A stretch of DNA of 50,733 bases from CAYVBN01 sp964538565 (lineage in GTDB: Bacteria; Pseudomonadota; Alphaproteobacteria; Rhizobiales; Xanthobacteraceae), in assembly GCA_964538565.1 (NCBI GenBank), contig CAZIGW010000062.1, positions 1-50,733 of the forward strand, given 5' to 3'. Below are positions 35,935-44,001 of this stretch, piece after piece; position 1 is the first letter of the stretch, and every line of letters begins with the position of its first letter. The translations under genes and the position numbers were made by a program. Below the pieces are notes generated by a model, which ran no database searches, had not been told where the DNA came from, and saw only the letters and a program-made list of their open reading frames with translations.

Positions 35935-36387
35935 ATGTCGCACGGAGAGCGCGACGATCTGATCAGAGACCTCGGTCACGACCTCGGCCAGCTCAACTAT
36001 GCCGAGGCCGACTTGCGCAAATATCTCGGGCCCGAGATGGGAGCGCTGAACGTCAAGCAGACCGAAGGTCTGATCGTGCTGATCGAGATGGTAAGACACG
36101 TCATCATGGCGCTCGGCGCGCTCAACAAAGAATTGAGCCATCTGAGCGTCAGCGATCGCGCCTTTCATCTCAGCTTCGGAGAGTCCAAGCTGACCCTCGA
36201 CAAGGCCGGCGAGATCGTTCTGAGGGCGGGAGACGCATCTGTTCGGCTCGCCCGGGACGGAAGCGTTGACGTCAAGGGCATGAACATCCGGGTCAACGCA
36301 TCCGGCGCCATCACGATCCGGGGCGCAAGCGATGTCACCGTGACGTCGGCAAAGGAACTGCATTTGAGTGGCCTCAGAACACAATAG
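35935..36387 (+). CDS. small protein with a VgrG-tail-like beta-helix C-terminus
   Basis: A 150-aa protein with AGGAGAG before its ATG. The first half is helical (LNYAEADLRKYLGPEMG; MVRHVIMALGALNKEL). The second half alternates short strands as in VgrG and gp5 needle repeats: LTLDKAGEIVLRAGDASVRL, VDVKGMNIRVNASGAITIRGAS and DVTVTSAKELHLSG. No toxin motif and no signal peptide. It ends the right block, 39 bp after ppkA. It may be an accessory spike protein or a cargo adaptor. Confidence 0.7.
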   Translation: MSHGERDDLIRDLGHDLGQLNYAEADLRKYLGPEMGALNVKQTEGLIVLIEMVRHVIMALGALNKELSHLSVSDRAFHLSFGESKLTLDKAGEIVLRAGDASVRLARDGSVDVKGMNIRVNASGAITIRGASDVTVTSAKELHLSGLRTQ

Positions 36388-36393
36388 ATTGAT

Positions 36394-36411
36394 GTCGGCG
36401 TTGCTGCCGAC
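36394..36411 (+). terminator. hairpin after the right T6SS block
   Basis: A 6-bp perfect stem GTCGGC/GCCGAC with loop GTTGCT starts 7 nt after the last T6SS gene of the right block. No U-tract follows, so it is at best a weak intrinsic or a Rho-assisted end site. Confidence 0.3.
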
Positions 36412-36518
36412 GCGCTGCCGAAGGTGCGAAGGGCTGGCATGATGGCGTCCCGTAAATCCGCCGGTTGCTGGGAATCCGGCGGCGTCTGGCCGCGACGTTC
36501 TGGTGAGAGGAGCATCCT

Positions 36519-37334
36519 GTGCGCTACATTCTGTTTGCCGTCCCGATCATGCTCGCCGCACTGCAGCCCGCGCAGGCGCAATGGTGCGCTCACTATCGCG
36601 GCGGCGGCAACAATTGCGGCTTCCGAACGTTCGAGCAATGTCAGCAATCGATCAGCGGGGTCGGCGGATACTGCAATTCCGATTCGAGCGGACCGGCCGT
36701 CACGCGTCAGCCGCCGCGGGTCGATCGCTCCGAACGGGAGATCAACCGCCGTGCCGCGACCAGGCCCGTCCGGCCGCCGCGCGCCAAAGAGGCGGAGCGA
36801 CATCGGGAAAGGCCGGCGCGCGAGAAGCCGTCGAAGGAGAAGCCGGCCGTCGTGTTCGCGGTCGGCGACGACGAGCACATCGTGCCGGCCGAGCCCGAGG
36901 ACGACCAGGCCGCGCAGCCCCTTCAGGCCGAGAGACCGTCGGCCGAAAGCGAGACGATGGTGACGCCGGCTGGCTCGGGAGCGCGCGGCAGCGATTTCAT
37001 CGCGGCCCGCGACCTGGTGCTCAGCGGCAACTACCAGGCCGGTCTTGCTGCGCTGCAGGCGCTCAATCAGGACAGCGATCCCGACGTCGCGGCCTACACC
37101 GGATACGCTCACGCCAAGCTCGGACAACGTGCCGAAGCAAAGAGCTGGTACGAGAAGGCGCTCGCGGTCGACCCCAACCACCTCTGGGCGCTCTCGTACT
37201 ATGGCCTGCTGCTCGTCGAGGAAGGCAATCTCCCGGCCGCCAGGGAAAATCTGGAAAAGATCAGGACGATCTGCGGCGGAACGGGTTGCTATCCATACTC
37301 GTCTCTGCAGGCTGCCATCACGCCCCGGCGTTGA
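36519..37334 (+). CDS. exported DUF3551-like protein with C-terminal tetratricopeptide repeats
   Basis: A 271-aa protein starting ATG 36519 just before a signal peptide (RYILFAVPIMLAALQPAQA). The next 30 residues, QWCAHYRGGGNNCGFRTFEQC and SGVGGYC, match DUF3551, a short Cys-rich family abundant in Bradyrhizobium relatives. A basic disordered linker covers 65-150. Residues about 160-255 form a TPR-like pair (AAYTGYAHAKLGQRAEAKSWYEKALAVDP; LLLVEEGNLPAARENLEKI). DUF3551 proteins are usually under 100 aa and stand alone, so this joined form is unusual. The T6SS hairpin separates it from the operon. Confidence 0.75.
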   Translation: MRYILFAVPIMLAALQPAQAQWCAHYRGGGNNCGFRTFEQCQQSISGVGGYCNSDSSGPAVTRQPPRVDRSEREINRRAATRPVRPPRAKEAERHRERPAREKPSKEKPAVVFAVGDDEHIVPAEPEDDQAAQPLQAERPSAESETMVTPAGSGARGSDFIAARDLVLSGNYQAGLAALQALNQDSDPDVAAYTGYAHAKLGQRAEAKSWYEKALAVDPNHLWALSYYGLLLVEEGNLPAARENLEKIRTICGGTGCYPYSSLQAAITPRR

Positions 37335-37604
37335 ACGTCGCCCGGGCCGCGGTCTCGCGGCTGCACCGGCGGTCACGGCGGTCGCGCCATCGGCGGGCGG
37401 CGGGGCGCGCTCCCTGATGGCAGACCCGGGTTCAATCCGGTGAAGCCATTCCATCGCGAGAATCCCCGCCCGGATATTTGAACTGCAGCCTCGCAATGTC
37501 GCGGTGTCGGACATGGCCGGCCGGAGAGACCGAGGTTCGTTCAGCGCCCCGACGCGCAAACAGTGCAACGCGTTCGCGTTGTGTCCTCGCAAGGCGCGAG
37601 CCGC

Positions 37605-38207
37605 TCACTTCTTTCCGAGCAGTCGACTGAGGAATCCTGGAGGCTTGCTCTCCGCGGTGCTTGCCACGGCTTCGAGCCGCGTGAAATTCGGTTCGCCCCA
37701 GTCAAACCGGTGTTCGTCGTAGCGATAGGGACAGACGGTGGCGGCGGTCTCGATCGGAATGTCGAAGACGTAATCGACACCAAGTTCGTCCCCCGCTGCC
37801 CTTGCCCCTTCCTCGCGCTGCTGCTGCGTCAAGCGGTCGCGGATGGTCTCGAATTCCGGCGGAGGTGTTCCGTCGACGAACAGATCATCGATGGCCTCGT
37901 TGGAGTCGTGGGTCACTGCCCAGAGGTCCGCGCCGTTCTCATAGCAATACGCCGAACTGATCATCATTCCTTCGTACGCCTGACATCCGACGACCAGGCA
38001 GTCCTTGGACAGGTGCGCAAGCCGTTCGAGCGAAACAAAGTCGAAGTCGTTCGAGAAGACGACATACCACCCGCCGGGAATCTCGGCGCCCGAGACCGGC
38101 TCCTCGTTGTACTCATCGGGCTCTCCGGTATCCCGCAGGCCGAGCCGCGCTAAGATGTGGTCTTTGGTCGTTCCACGAAAGCCGATCCAGGAAATGCAAC
38201 GGCCCAA
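37605..38207 (-). CDS. uncharacterised protein, TTG start
   Basis: A 200-aa protein. The frame is open upstream to 38318, but TTG at 38207 has GGAGG 6 nt upstream and begins GRCISWIGFRGTTKDHILARLGLRDTGEPDEY, which looks like a natural N-terminus. Soluble, acidic, with GWYVVFSNDFDFVSLERLAHLS and a cluster of Tyr/Trp/Glu residues. Family not recognised. It lies alone on the minus strand between the DUF3551 gene and the frameshifted gene at 38397. Confidence 0.6.
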   Translation of the reverse strand: MGRCISWIGFRGTTKDHILARLGLRDTGEPDEYNEEPVSGAEIPGGWYVVFSNDFDFVSLERLAHLSKDCLVVGCQAYEGMMISSAYCYENGADLWAVTHDSNEAIDDLFVDGTPPPEFETIRDRLTQQQREEGARAAGDELGVDYVFDIPIETAATVCPYRYDEHRFDWGEPNFTRLEAVASTAESKPPGFLSRLLGKK

Positions 38208-38396
38208 GGGAGTCCTCCGGATCTGAATGGCGGTTTCTAGTATCACGGCGCTTTCTAGCACCGCACACGCGTTGCGCGAAGACTCAATCAGAGCTGACGC
38301 AAGGTCAGGATCGCGCACCGTCCATCGCGAATGTCGAGCACGGGCGGCGCACGCATGCGATGGTGCCGATCGACGGGAGCGCTATAAGATAGAGCA

Positions 38397-38890
38397 ATGA
38401 CCTACGTGCTCTATCCTCGCGGCTTTGTTCAACATTCCCAGCTTCATGACGGCTTCGTCGAGGACATCCGGCTCGCAAGCGATCGCGAGGCGGTCGTCTC
38501 GCTGTGCGACGCCGGAGGCCGGTGGTTCGTGATGCCTGCTCGGAGTCGATGCGCTGCGACGATTTCCGACAGGGGAACATCGTCCTGGACATCCAGATCA
38601 CGTCGGGCGCGGCGCCGGACGAAGCCGCTCTCGATTTCCTGTTCGATCCGCCGCGCCGGTCTCGCAGCGCAGGAATATCACGACCGATACGTTGCAATTT
38701 TCTGGAGAACAATGTCGGTGACAAAAAACCGGTCTCGCAACAACAACAACAACGTTTCGGCTACAACGCGCCAGCCAACTGTCGATTTCACGCCATCGCT
38801 CGCGCCACCTCCTGCCGCATGACGAGCGTTGCGAGCAGCGCCAGGTTGGCGAGATTGAAGGCGAGGCCGACCGAGAACGACGGGCCGTAG
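38397..38890 (+). pseudogene. frameshifted small gene, 3' part uncertain
   Basis: The frame from ATG 38397 gives VLYPRGFVQHSQLHDGFVEDIRLASDREAVVSL and turns into low-quality arginine-rich sequence near 38530. The next frame has CDDFRQGNIVLDIQITSGAAPDEAALDFLFD, which reads as a continuation. A single-base change near 38530 would join them. Past about 38680 the frame runs to 38890 antisense of the MFS gene and across a (CAA)5 tract (38738-38752), so the true end is unclear. The family is not recognised. Confidence 0.4.
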
Positions 38891-39993
38891 TACCCGAAAT
38901 GGTCGTACAGATAGCCGGCGAGCCAGCCGCCGGTCGCCATCCCGGAACCCGTCATGAATAGCAGCACCGGCACCCGCCAGTGCGCCTCGTTCAACGGAAA
39001 CAACTCGCGGATCGTCAGCACGTAGGCCGGGATGAGGGCGCTGAATCCGATGCCGAACGCCGCCGAGACCGTGAAGAGCCCGTACTCCTCGTAGGCGTAG
39101 AGATAGCCGGTCATGGCCGCGGCCTGCAGCGTGGAGCTCAGGAGCGCGGTGCGCAGGCCGCCGATGCGGTCCGAGATGAATCCCCACGCCTGGCGACTGA
39201 CGAACCCGGCGCCGAGCAGCAGCGACAGCATCGCGGCGCCGACCGTCGCCGACAGGCCGAGATCGCTGCACAGCGCCACCAGATGTCCCTGAGGCATGGC
39301 CATCGGCACGCAGCACATGAACGAGGCGGCGGCGAGAAGGCCGAACACGAGATTCGGGCGCCAGCCGAACAGCGTGGGCTTGCGCGCAATCTGCGTCGCG
39401 TGCGTGACCGGCGGCGCTTCCGGCGGCTTGCGCAGGAACAGGAGCGCGAGCGGGACAACGGTTGCGAGCACCAGAATGCCGTAGCTGATCATGGTCCACC
39501 GCCAGCCGAAGGCGCCGATCGCCCGCGCGAAAATGGTGGGCCAGAGAAAGCCGGCGATGTAGCTACCGCTCGAGATCAGTGCCAGCGCCGAGCCCCGCCG
39601 ACGATCGAACCAGCGGCTGACGTAAACGTAGAGCGGTGCGTTGAGCCCGGCGAGCCCAAGGAACCCGATGAACAGCCCGTGGCCGACGAACAACTGCCAC
39701 GGCCGGCCGAGCGTCGAAACGGACAATCCGACGCAAATCATGGCGGCGCCGAAGATCACGGTCGACCGTACGCCGAAGCGGTCGGCGAGCCGGCCCATCA
39801 AGATGCCGCCCGCCGCCGATCCGAGCCAGGCGAGCGAGCCGGCGAGCGCCGGAACCGAACGGGCGTCCCCCATCTCGGCCGCGATCGTCTTGAGCCCGAC
39901 CGCCGCGATCAGCGGCGAGCCGAACGACATGCCGAGGCAGATCAGCGCGACGGTTCCCACAACCCACGATGTGCGTGTCTCGACGGTCTGCAT
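38788..39993 (-). CDS. MFS transporter (oxalate/formate- or monocarboxylate-antiporter-like)
   Basis: A 401-aa membrane protein. ATG 39993 is chosen because the preceding 35 residues in the longer frame are Arg/Pro-rich and unlike a transporter start; the ribosome site is weak (CACCGAG). Twelve membrane helices can be drawn, with the cytoplasmic loop motif GRLADRFGVRSTVIFGAAM after helix 2 and RISDRIG-like ISDRIGGLRTALL between helices 8 and 9. The WFDRRRGSALALISSG segment is typical of the OFA/monocarboxylate branch. The substrate is not predictable from sequence. Confidence 0.85.
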   Translation of the reverse strand: MQTVETRTSWVVGTVALICLGMSFGSPLIAAVGLKTIAAEMGDARSVPALAGSLAWLGSAAGGILMGRLADRFGVRSTVIFGAAMICVGLSVSTLGRPWQLFVGHGLFIGFLGLAGLNAPLYVYVSRWFDRRRGSALALISSGSYIAGFLWPTIFARAIGAFGWRWTMISYGILVLATVVPLALLFLRKPPEAPPVTHATQIARKPTLFGWRPNLVFGLLAAASFMCCVPMAMPQGHLVALCSDLGLSATVGAAMLSLLLGAGFVSRQAWGFISDRIGGLRTALLSSTLQAAAMTGYLYAYEEYGLFTVSAAFGIGFSALIPAYVLTIRELFPLNEAHWRVPVLLFMTGSGMATGGWLAGYLYDHFGYYGPSFSVGLAFNLANLALLATLVMRQEVARAMA

Positions 39994-40160
39994 CTCGGTG
40001 CTCGGCTGGTCTGCCCGGGTCGCGGGCGGGCGACAAGGAACCGCGTTTGCGCAGCGCGGCGAAGGCGATCTGTAGCCGCCCGCGGACCGGAATGACACTT
40101 CCTAGATCGCGGATTCGGTTTGCGTTTTCGCATGGGCGGGGCGGGGTGCCGAGCCCCGCG

Positions 40161-40200
40161 CCGGGGGGGGGGATCCCCCGGGCCGCCGGCGAGCCGGCCG
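40161..40200. other. G10 tract and GC-rich hairpins in the MFS-cytochrome gap
   Basis: Plus strand has ten consecutive G (40163-40172) running into ATCCCCC, which can pair as GGGGGATCCCCC, followed by GCCGGC-containing hairpins. No gene is seen in 39994-40211. The tract is a slippage hotspot and may be an assembly weak point; it follows the cytochrome stop on the minus strand but lacks a U-run. Confidence 0.4.
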
Positions 40201-40211
40201 GGAGAGTCCGC

Positions 40212-40547
40212 TCATTCGTACGCGTTGGCCCGGATGTAGACCCACAGCGACTCGATCTGCTCCGCGTCGAGCACGCCCTTCCACGACGGCATCGCCTTCT
40301 TGCCGTTGGTCACAGAGGTCACGAAGCGTTCGTGCTCGTCCGGGCGCAGCCGCCGCAGGTCGAAGCTCACGCCGGTGTTGTTCTGAAGCTGCTCGCCGTG
40401 GCAGGTCGCGCAATAGTTCTCGTAGACCTCGGCGCCGGCCTCGGCTTTGGCGTCCTCGGCGGCGTGGGCGGGGGGCGTCGCTGCGCCGGCTGCGGTGATG
40501 ACGGAGACGAGGAGCAGTTGAATTCGCATCGCTGATGTTCGGATCAT
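40212..40547 (-). CDS. exported class I c-type cytochrome
   Basis: A 111-aa protein; ATG 40547 or the inner ATG 40529 (105 aa) both lead into a signal peptide (QLLLVSVITAAGAATPPAHA). The heme site is CATCHG at 46-51, and the distal Met is likely in KKAMPSWKG. The end LWVYIRANAYE is typical of small cytochromes paired with PQQ dehydrogenases. It lies 116 bp after the broken PQQ dehydrogenase gene, so it is probably its electron acceptor. Confidence 0.85.
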   Translation of the reverse strand: MIRTSAMRIQLLLVSVITAAGAATPPAHAAEDAKAEAGAEVYENYCATCHGEQLQNNTGVSFDLRRLRPDEHERFVTSVTNGKKAMPSWKGVLDAEQIESLWVYIRANAYE

Positions 40548-40663
40548 GTTGGAGCGGGATCTTGCGGCGATCACGGGCGTGACAGCAACGGTGCGCAATG
40601 CGTCGTCGCTGTCGCGCCCTCCGCGCCGCCGCACCGGCGGCGACGCTTCGGAGTCGGTGACGC

Positions 40664-42362
40664 TCAGCCGTCGAACAGCTTGAACGTCCACAGCGAGCCG
40701 CCGGCCGGCACGTGCTTGAGATTTGGATCGGGCGTCTTGAGCGCGTAGACGCCGCCGATGCCGCTCAGGATCGTGACGTATTGCTTCCCGTCCTTCTCCC
40801 ACGTGATCGGCTGTCCGATGATGCCGGAGGGAGTCTGGAAGCTCCACAGGATCTTGCCGTTCTCGGCGTCGACGGCGATGAATTCGCCGGTGAGCTCGCC
40901 GGTGAAGACGAGCCCGCCCGCCGTCACCAGCGTTCCGGCCCAGTTGGGACTCTTGAACCCGATCTCCCACCTGGCCTTGCCGGTCAGGGGATCGATCGCT
41001 TTCAGATAGCCGCGCGGATCGGGATCCGGGAACAGGTTCTTGCGCTCGACGCCGTAGTGCGGCTGGCCGGGCTTGAGATCCTTGATCTTCTCGATCGGCT
41101 GCGGCATGATACTCCATGCCGATCGCCAGCGTGTTGACGTAGGCGAGGCCGGTGAGCGGGCTGAAGGAGGGCGGGAACCAGTTGGTGCCGCCCGAGATAT
41201 TCGGATAGAAGGTGCCGCGCGCCGTGCCGTTGATCACCGCCTTGGTCTCCTCGGTCCAGATCGGCCGGCCGGTCTCGAGATCGACGCCCTTCGCCCACGT
41301 CACCTTCACGTACGGATTGGCGGCGATGAGCTTTCCGGTCGCGCGTTCGAGGACGTAGAAGAAGCCGTTGCGGCCCGCCTGCATGACGACCTTCGTCGGC
41401 TTGCCGTCGATGGTGAGATCCGCCTGCATCAGCGTGTTGATGCCGTCGTGGTCGAACGGATCGTTGGGCGAGGTCTGGTAGTGCCAGACGAACTCTCCGG
41501 TCTTCGGCCGCAGCGCCACGATCGTGTCGGTGTAGAGGTCGTCGCCCTTGCGCAGCAGCGGATTCCACGGCGCCGGATTGCCGATGCCCCAGAACACGAG
41601 ATCGAGCTCGGGATCGTAGGAGCCGGTGTTCCAGCTGCTGCCGCCGCTTGCGTCGGCGGCGTGGTCCGGCCAGGTGTCGGCGCCGGGCTCGCCCGGGCGC
41701 GGAACGGTGTAGTGCCGCCACAGGCGGTTGCCCGTCTCCGGATCGTAGCCTTCGATATAGCCGCGGATGCCGTACTCGGCGCCGGCGACCCCGACGATCA
41801 GCACGCCGTTGGCGAGAAGCGGGGCCCCCGTCATGGCGATGCCGTTTTTGGCGTCGCCCGACTTGACGTTCCACACTTCCTTGCCGGTCTTGGCGTCGAG
41901 CGCGATCACGTGCGCGTCGAGCGTGGTCCGGTAGAGCCTGCCGTGGTAGAGCGCGGCGCCGCGGTTGACGATCCCGCAGCAGACGACGCGCGTCGTCTCC
42001 GGCGGATAGGTGATCGGCGTTTTCCAGATTTCCTTGCCGGTCAGGGTGTCGAGCGCGACCGTCTTGTCGTGACTCGTGACGTACATCACGCCGTCCATGA
42101 TCAGCGGCTGCGATTCCTCGCCGTAGTTGCTGGCCATGCTGTAGGTCCAGGCCGGGACGAGGCGCTTCACGGTCTCGCGGTTGATCTGCCTGAGCGGGCT
42201 GAACCGCTGGTGGCTGTAGCTCATCCCGTAGGTGAGGATCTGGGTCGGATCCTTGCCGGCCGCGCGCAGCGTCTCGTCGCTCTGCGCCCGCGCGAGGTTC
42301 GGCAGCGCAAGGCACAGGCCCAGCGACAGGGCGAGCGCCCGCCGTCTCGTTTTTCGAGTCAT
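40664..42362 (-). pseudogene. PQQ-dependent alcohol dehydrogenase, one frameshift
   Basis: ATG 42362 has GGGAGGG upstream and a signal peptide (ALALSLGLCLALPNLARA). The frame shows the vicinal Cys128-Cys129 pair (VVCCGIVNRG), the GNPAPWNPL segment and beta-propeller tryptophan-docking repeats (LTGKEIWKTP, KTGKEVWNV, KTGEFVWHY). It leaves frame at 41108 after GMEY; dropping one base there continues into PQPIEKIKDLKPGQPHYG and GVYALKTPDP, ending at 40664 for a 565-aa product. This is either an inactivated gene or a sequencing error. The stretch ALRPKTGEF lacks the Asp seen at this place in many methanol or ethanol dehydrogenases, so activity and metal type are uncertain. Confidence 0.8.
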
Positions 42363-42600
42363 GACATTCCCTCCCGCCGCGCCGTCGAAGCGGGCAGGCA
42401 CGCCCGCGCTCCCGGCGTCGGCATCCGTCGATTGTGATTCTGCTCATGACGTCGCCGCCGGCCGGCGGCGCGGCCGAAAGCATCCCTTCTCCCAGCCGGC
42501 TTCGATGCTAGCACCGCGCGGCCGGACAGAAAGCCTTTTGTGGGAAGGGGACGTATGCGCGGGAGGCGGAATCGGATCGCGGCGGCCCACGGGCGCGGAT

Positions 42601-42833
42601 TCAGAATGCGTCGAAGAGTTTCCGGAAACACGAATTCATGTCGGGGCAGGCCTTGAGCGCGTCGCGCAGTTCCGGCGCATCGTACCCGTCGAGTGCAATC
42701 TCGGGGAACCCATTGCGCATCAGGGATACTTCCGCGCGCAGAATGGATCTCCGGCTTCCGTCCTCGAACAGTTCGACAGTGCGGCCGCCGAAGATCCGTA
42801 GCCGCCGACGATGATCGCCAGTGTGGTCCTCAT
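42601..42833 (-). pseudogene. decayed saccharopine-dehydrogenase-like (DUF4166-type) gene fragment
   Basis: ATG 42833 overlaps the DUF393 stop (ATGA) and gives TTLAIIVGGYG, then leaves frame near 42796. One added base resumes IFGGRTVELFEDG, completing a NAD-binding VGGYGxFGGR start as in saccharopine dehydrogenase/DUF4166 proteins, which are often neighbours of DUF393 genes. The remaining frame stops at 42601 after about 77 residues, far shorter than the 400-plus of the family. It is thus both frameshifted and truncated. Nothing gene-like fills the remaining 42363-42600 gap. Confidence 0.55.
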
Positions 42834-43297
42834 GACAGGAAGCGGTCGGCCTCGATCGGATCAGGACGGTAGCAGGTGTCGCGCGTCCCGAACCAGCGCA
42901 GGCGATTGCGCGCCACGACGTCGTAGAGCCTGTCGCGAAGCGGCCGCGGCAGAAGTCTTGCAACCGCGGCAAGCGACCACGGAAACCCGAGCGCCGCGAC
43001 GATGCGGATCGAGCCTTCGGACCTGAAATAGGCGCGCCCGTCCTCGATCAGGATGTTGGTCTCGTAGTCGACGGGGTCGAGCCCGAGGTGCCGGTAGAGC
43101 GCGCCCCCGAGCGGCGATTGAGCCGCGAGCAGGCGGAAGCGGCGCGCGCGGTCATGCCGCATGACGAACTGGGCGAAGCCGGAGCAGAGCACGCACTTGC
43201 CGTCGAAGATGATGACGGGCTTGTCGTCCGGAAAGTCCGGGACGGCGGGATCGGCGCGGTAGGCATAGGGGGCGAGCGTTGCGGCGATCCGCGTCAT
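42830..43297 (-). CDS. DCC-family (DUF393) thiol-disulfide oxidoreductase
   Basis: A 155-aa protein. ATG 43297 is preferred over a start further upstream; its ribosome site is weak. The DCC hallmark is VIIFDGKCVLCSGFAQFVMRHD with the CxxC pair Cys35/Cys38, then the FRLLAAQSPLG strand and the YLIED-like ILIEDGRAYFRSEG. The Trp/Tyr C-terminus (YDVVARNRLRWFG, CYRPDP) is family-typical. It ends in a stop overlapping the ATG of the decayed partner gene. Confidence 0.9.
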   Translation of the reverse strand: MTRIAATLAPYAYRADPAVPDFPDDKPVIIFDGKCVLCSGFAQFVMRHDRARRFRLLAAQSPLGGALYRHLGLDPVDYETNILIEDGRAYFRSEGSIRIVAALGFPWSLAAVARLLPRPLRDRLYDVVARNRLRWFGTRDTCYRPDPIEADRFLS

Positions 43298-43370
43298 GGC
43301 TTGATCATCAAAGATCGATGCCGGCTGGTTGGGTGGACTTCGATCGAAATGATTGCACGGCCCCTCGTCG

Positions 43371-43449
43371 TAGGGCGCAACAGCGAAGCGTTTGCGCCGA
43401 TCAGTCTCCACTTGTGATCGGCGCAGTACGCGGGAGCTATTCCGCCCTG
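43371..43449. repeat. two-hairpin intergenic repeat, copy A
   Basis: First hairpin: GGCGCAA (43375-43381) pairs with TTGCGCC (43393-43399) around CAGCGAAGCGT. A second, degraded half follows (GGCGCAGTACGCGGGAGCTATTCCGCCCT, in which GCTATTCCGCCCT is preserved). It matches copy B at 43894-43962 in order and orientation. This style of GGCGC...GCGCC / GGCGGAAT...ATTCCGCC repeat recurs in intergenic DNA of many proteobacterial genomes (recall, not searched here). Confidence 0.6.
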
Positions 43450-43486
43450 CGCCGGAGGGCGCATACAGGCGATTCGACCGCGACTC

Positions 43487-43768
43487 TTACGAGCCCATCA
43501 GCCTGTCGAACTCCTCGGCCGTCACCGCCGGGCAGGTCGTGAAATGGACGCCGAGCAGCTTGGTCAGCGCGGCCGAAGTCTGCATCGCACGAGCCGTGTC
43601 GGGAAGCTCGGCGACGATCAGAAGATCGTCCTCCCCGAGCAGCGCATAGGCGGCCTTGAGGTCGCCGCCCTTCTCCTTGATGAGCGCGCGGGCGTCGCTC
43701 GTCCGCTTGGCGCTGATTCCCCGCACACCCTCGGGCGAATATTTTCCCAGCATCACGTACGTGGCCAT
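43487..43768 (-). CDS. GYD-domain protein
   Basis: A 93-aa protein starting ATG 43768 with GGAG upstream. ATYVMLGKYSPEGVRGIS, KRTSDARALIKEKGGDLKAAYALLGEDDLLIVAELPD and AMQTSAALTKLLGVHFTTCPAVTAEEF match GYD-family proteins, small alpha/beta barrel dimers of unknown function. It stands alone between the two hairpin repeats and runs away from the EutA-like gene. Confidence 0.88.
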   Translation of the reverse strand: MATYVMLGKYSPEGVRGISAKRTSDARALIKEKGGDLKAAYALLGEDDLLIVAELPDTARAMQTSAALTKLLGVHFTTCPAVTAEEFDRLMGS

Positions 43769-43893
43769 GGCAACATCTCCGTTGGTCGCTTGGCCGTCCC
43801 GAATTGCATCTTATCACGGGTGGGCGGTGCCCGCCCGGCAATGCCGCCTCGCCATCGATTGGATCAAGTCGGAACAGCGGGGCGCAGTCGCGC

Positions 43894-43962
43894 AGGGCGC
43901 GATAGCAAGCGTATTGCGCCGATCCATCGCCGATGGCGGAATACGCTGGGCCATTCCGCCCT
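43894..43962. repeat. two-hairpin intergenic repeat, copy B
   Basis: First hairpin: GGCGCGAT (43896-43903) pairs with ATTGCGCC (43913-43920), one G-T wobble. Second: GGCGGAAT (43935-43942) pairs with ATTCCGCC (43953-43960), perfect 8 bp. The same order of stems occurs in copy A about 520 bp away. It lies 40 bp from the stop of the EutA-like gene and could act as an mRNA end structure for it. Confidence 0.65.
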
Positions 43963-44001
43963 AGAGTGCCGAGAACTTGCTTTGGGCGCCGGCGCCGAGC
44001 G

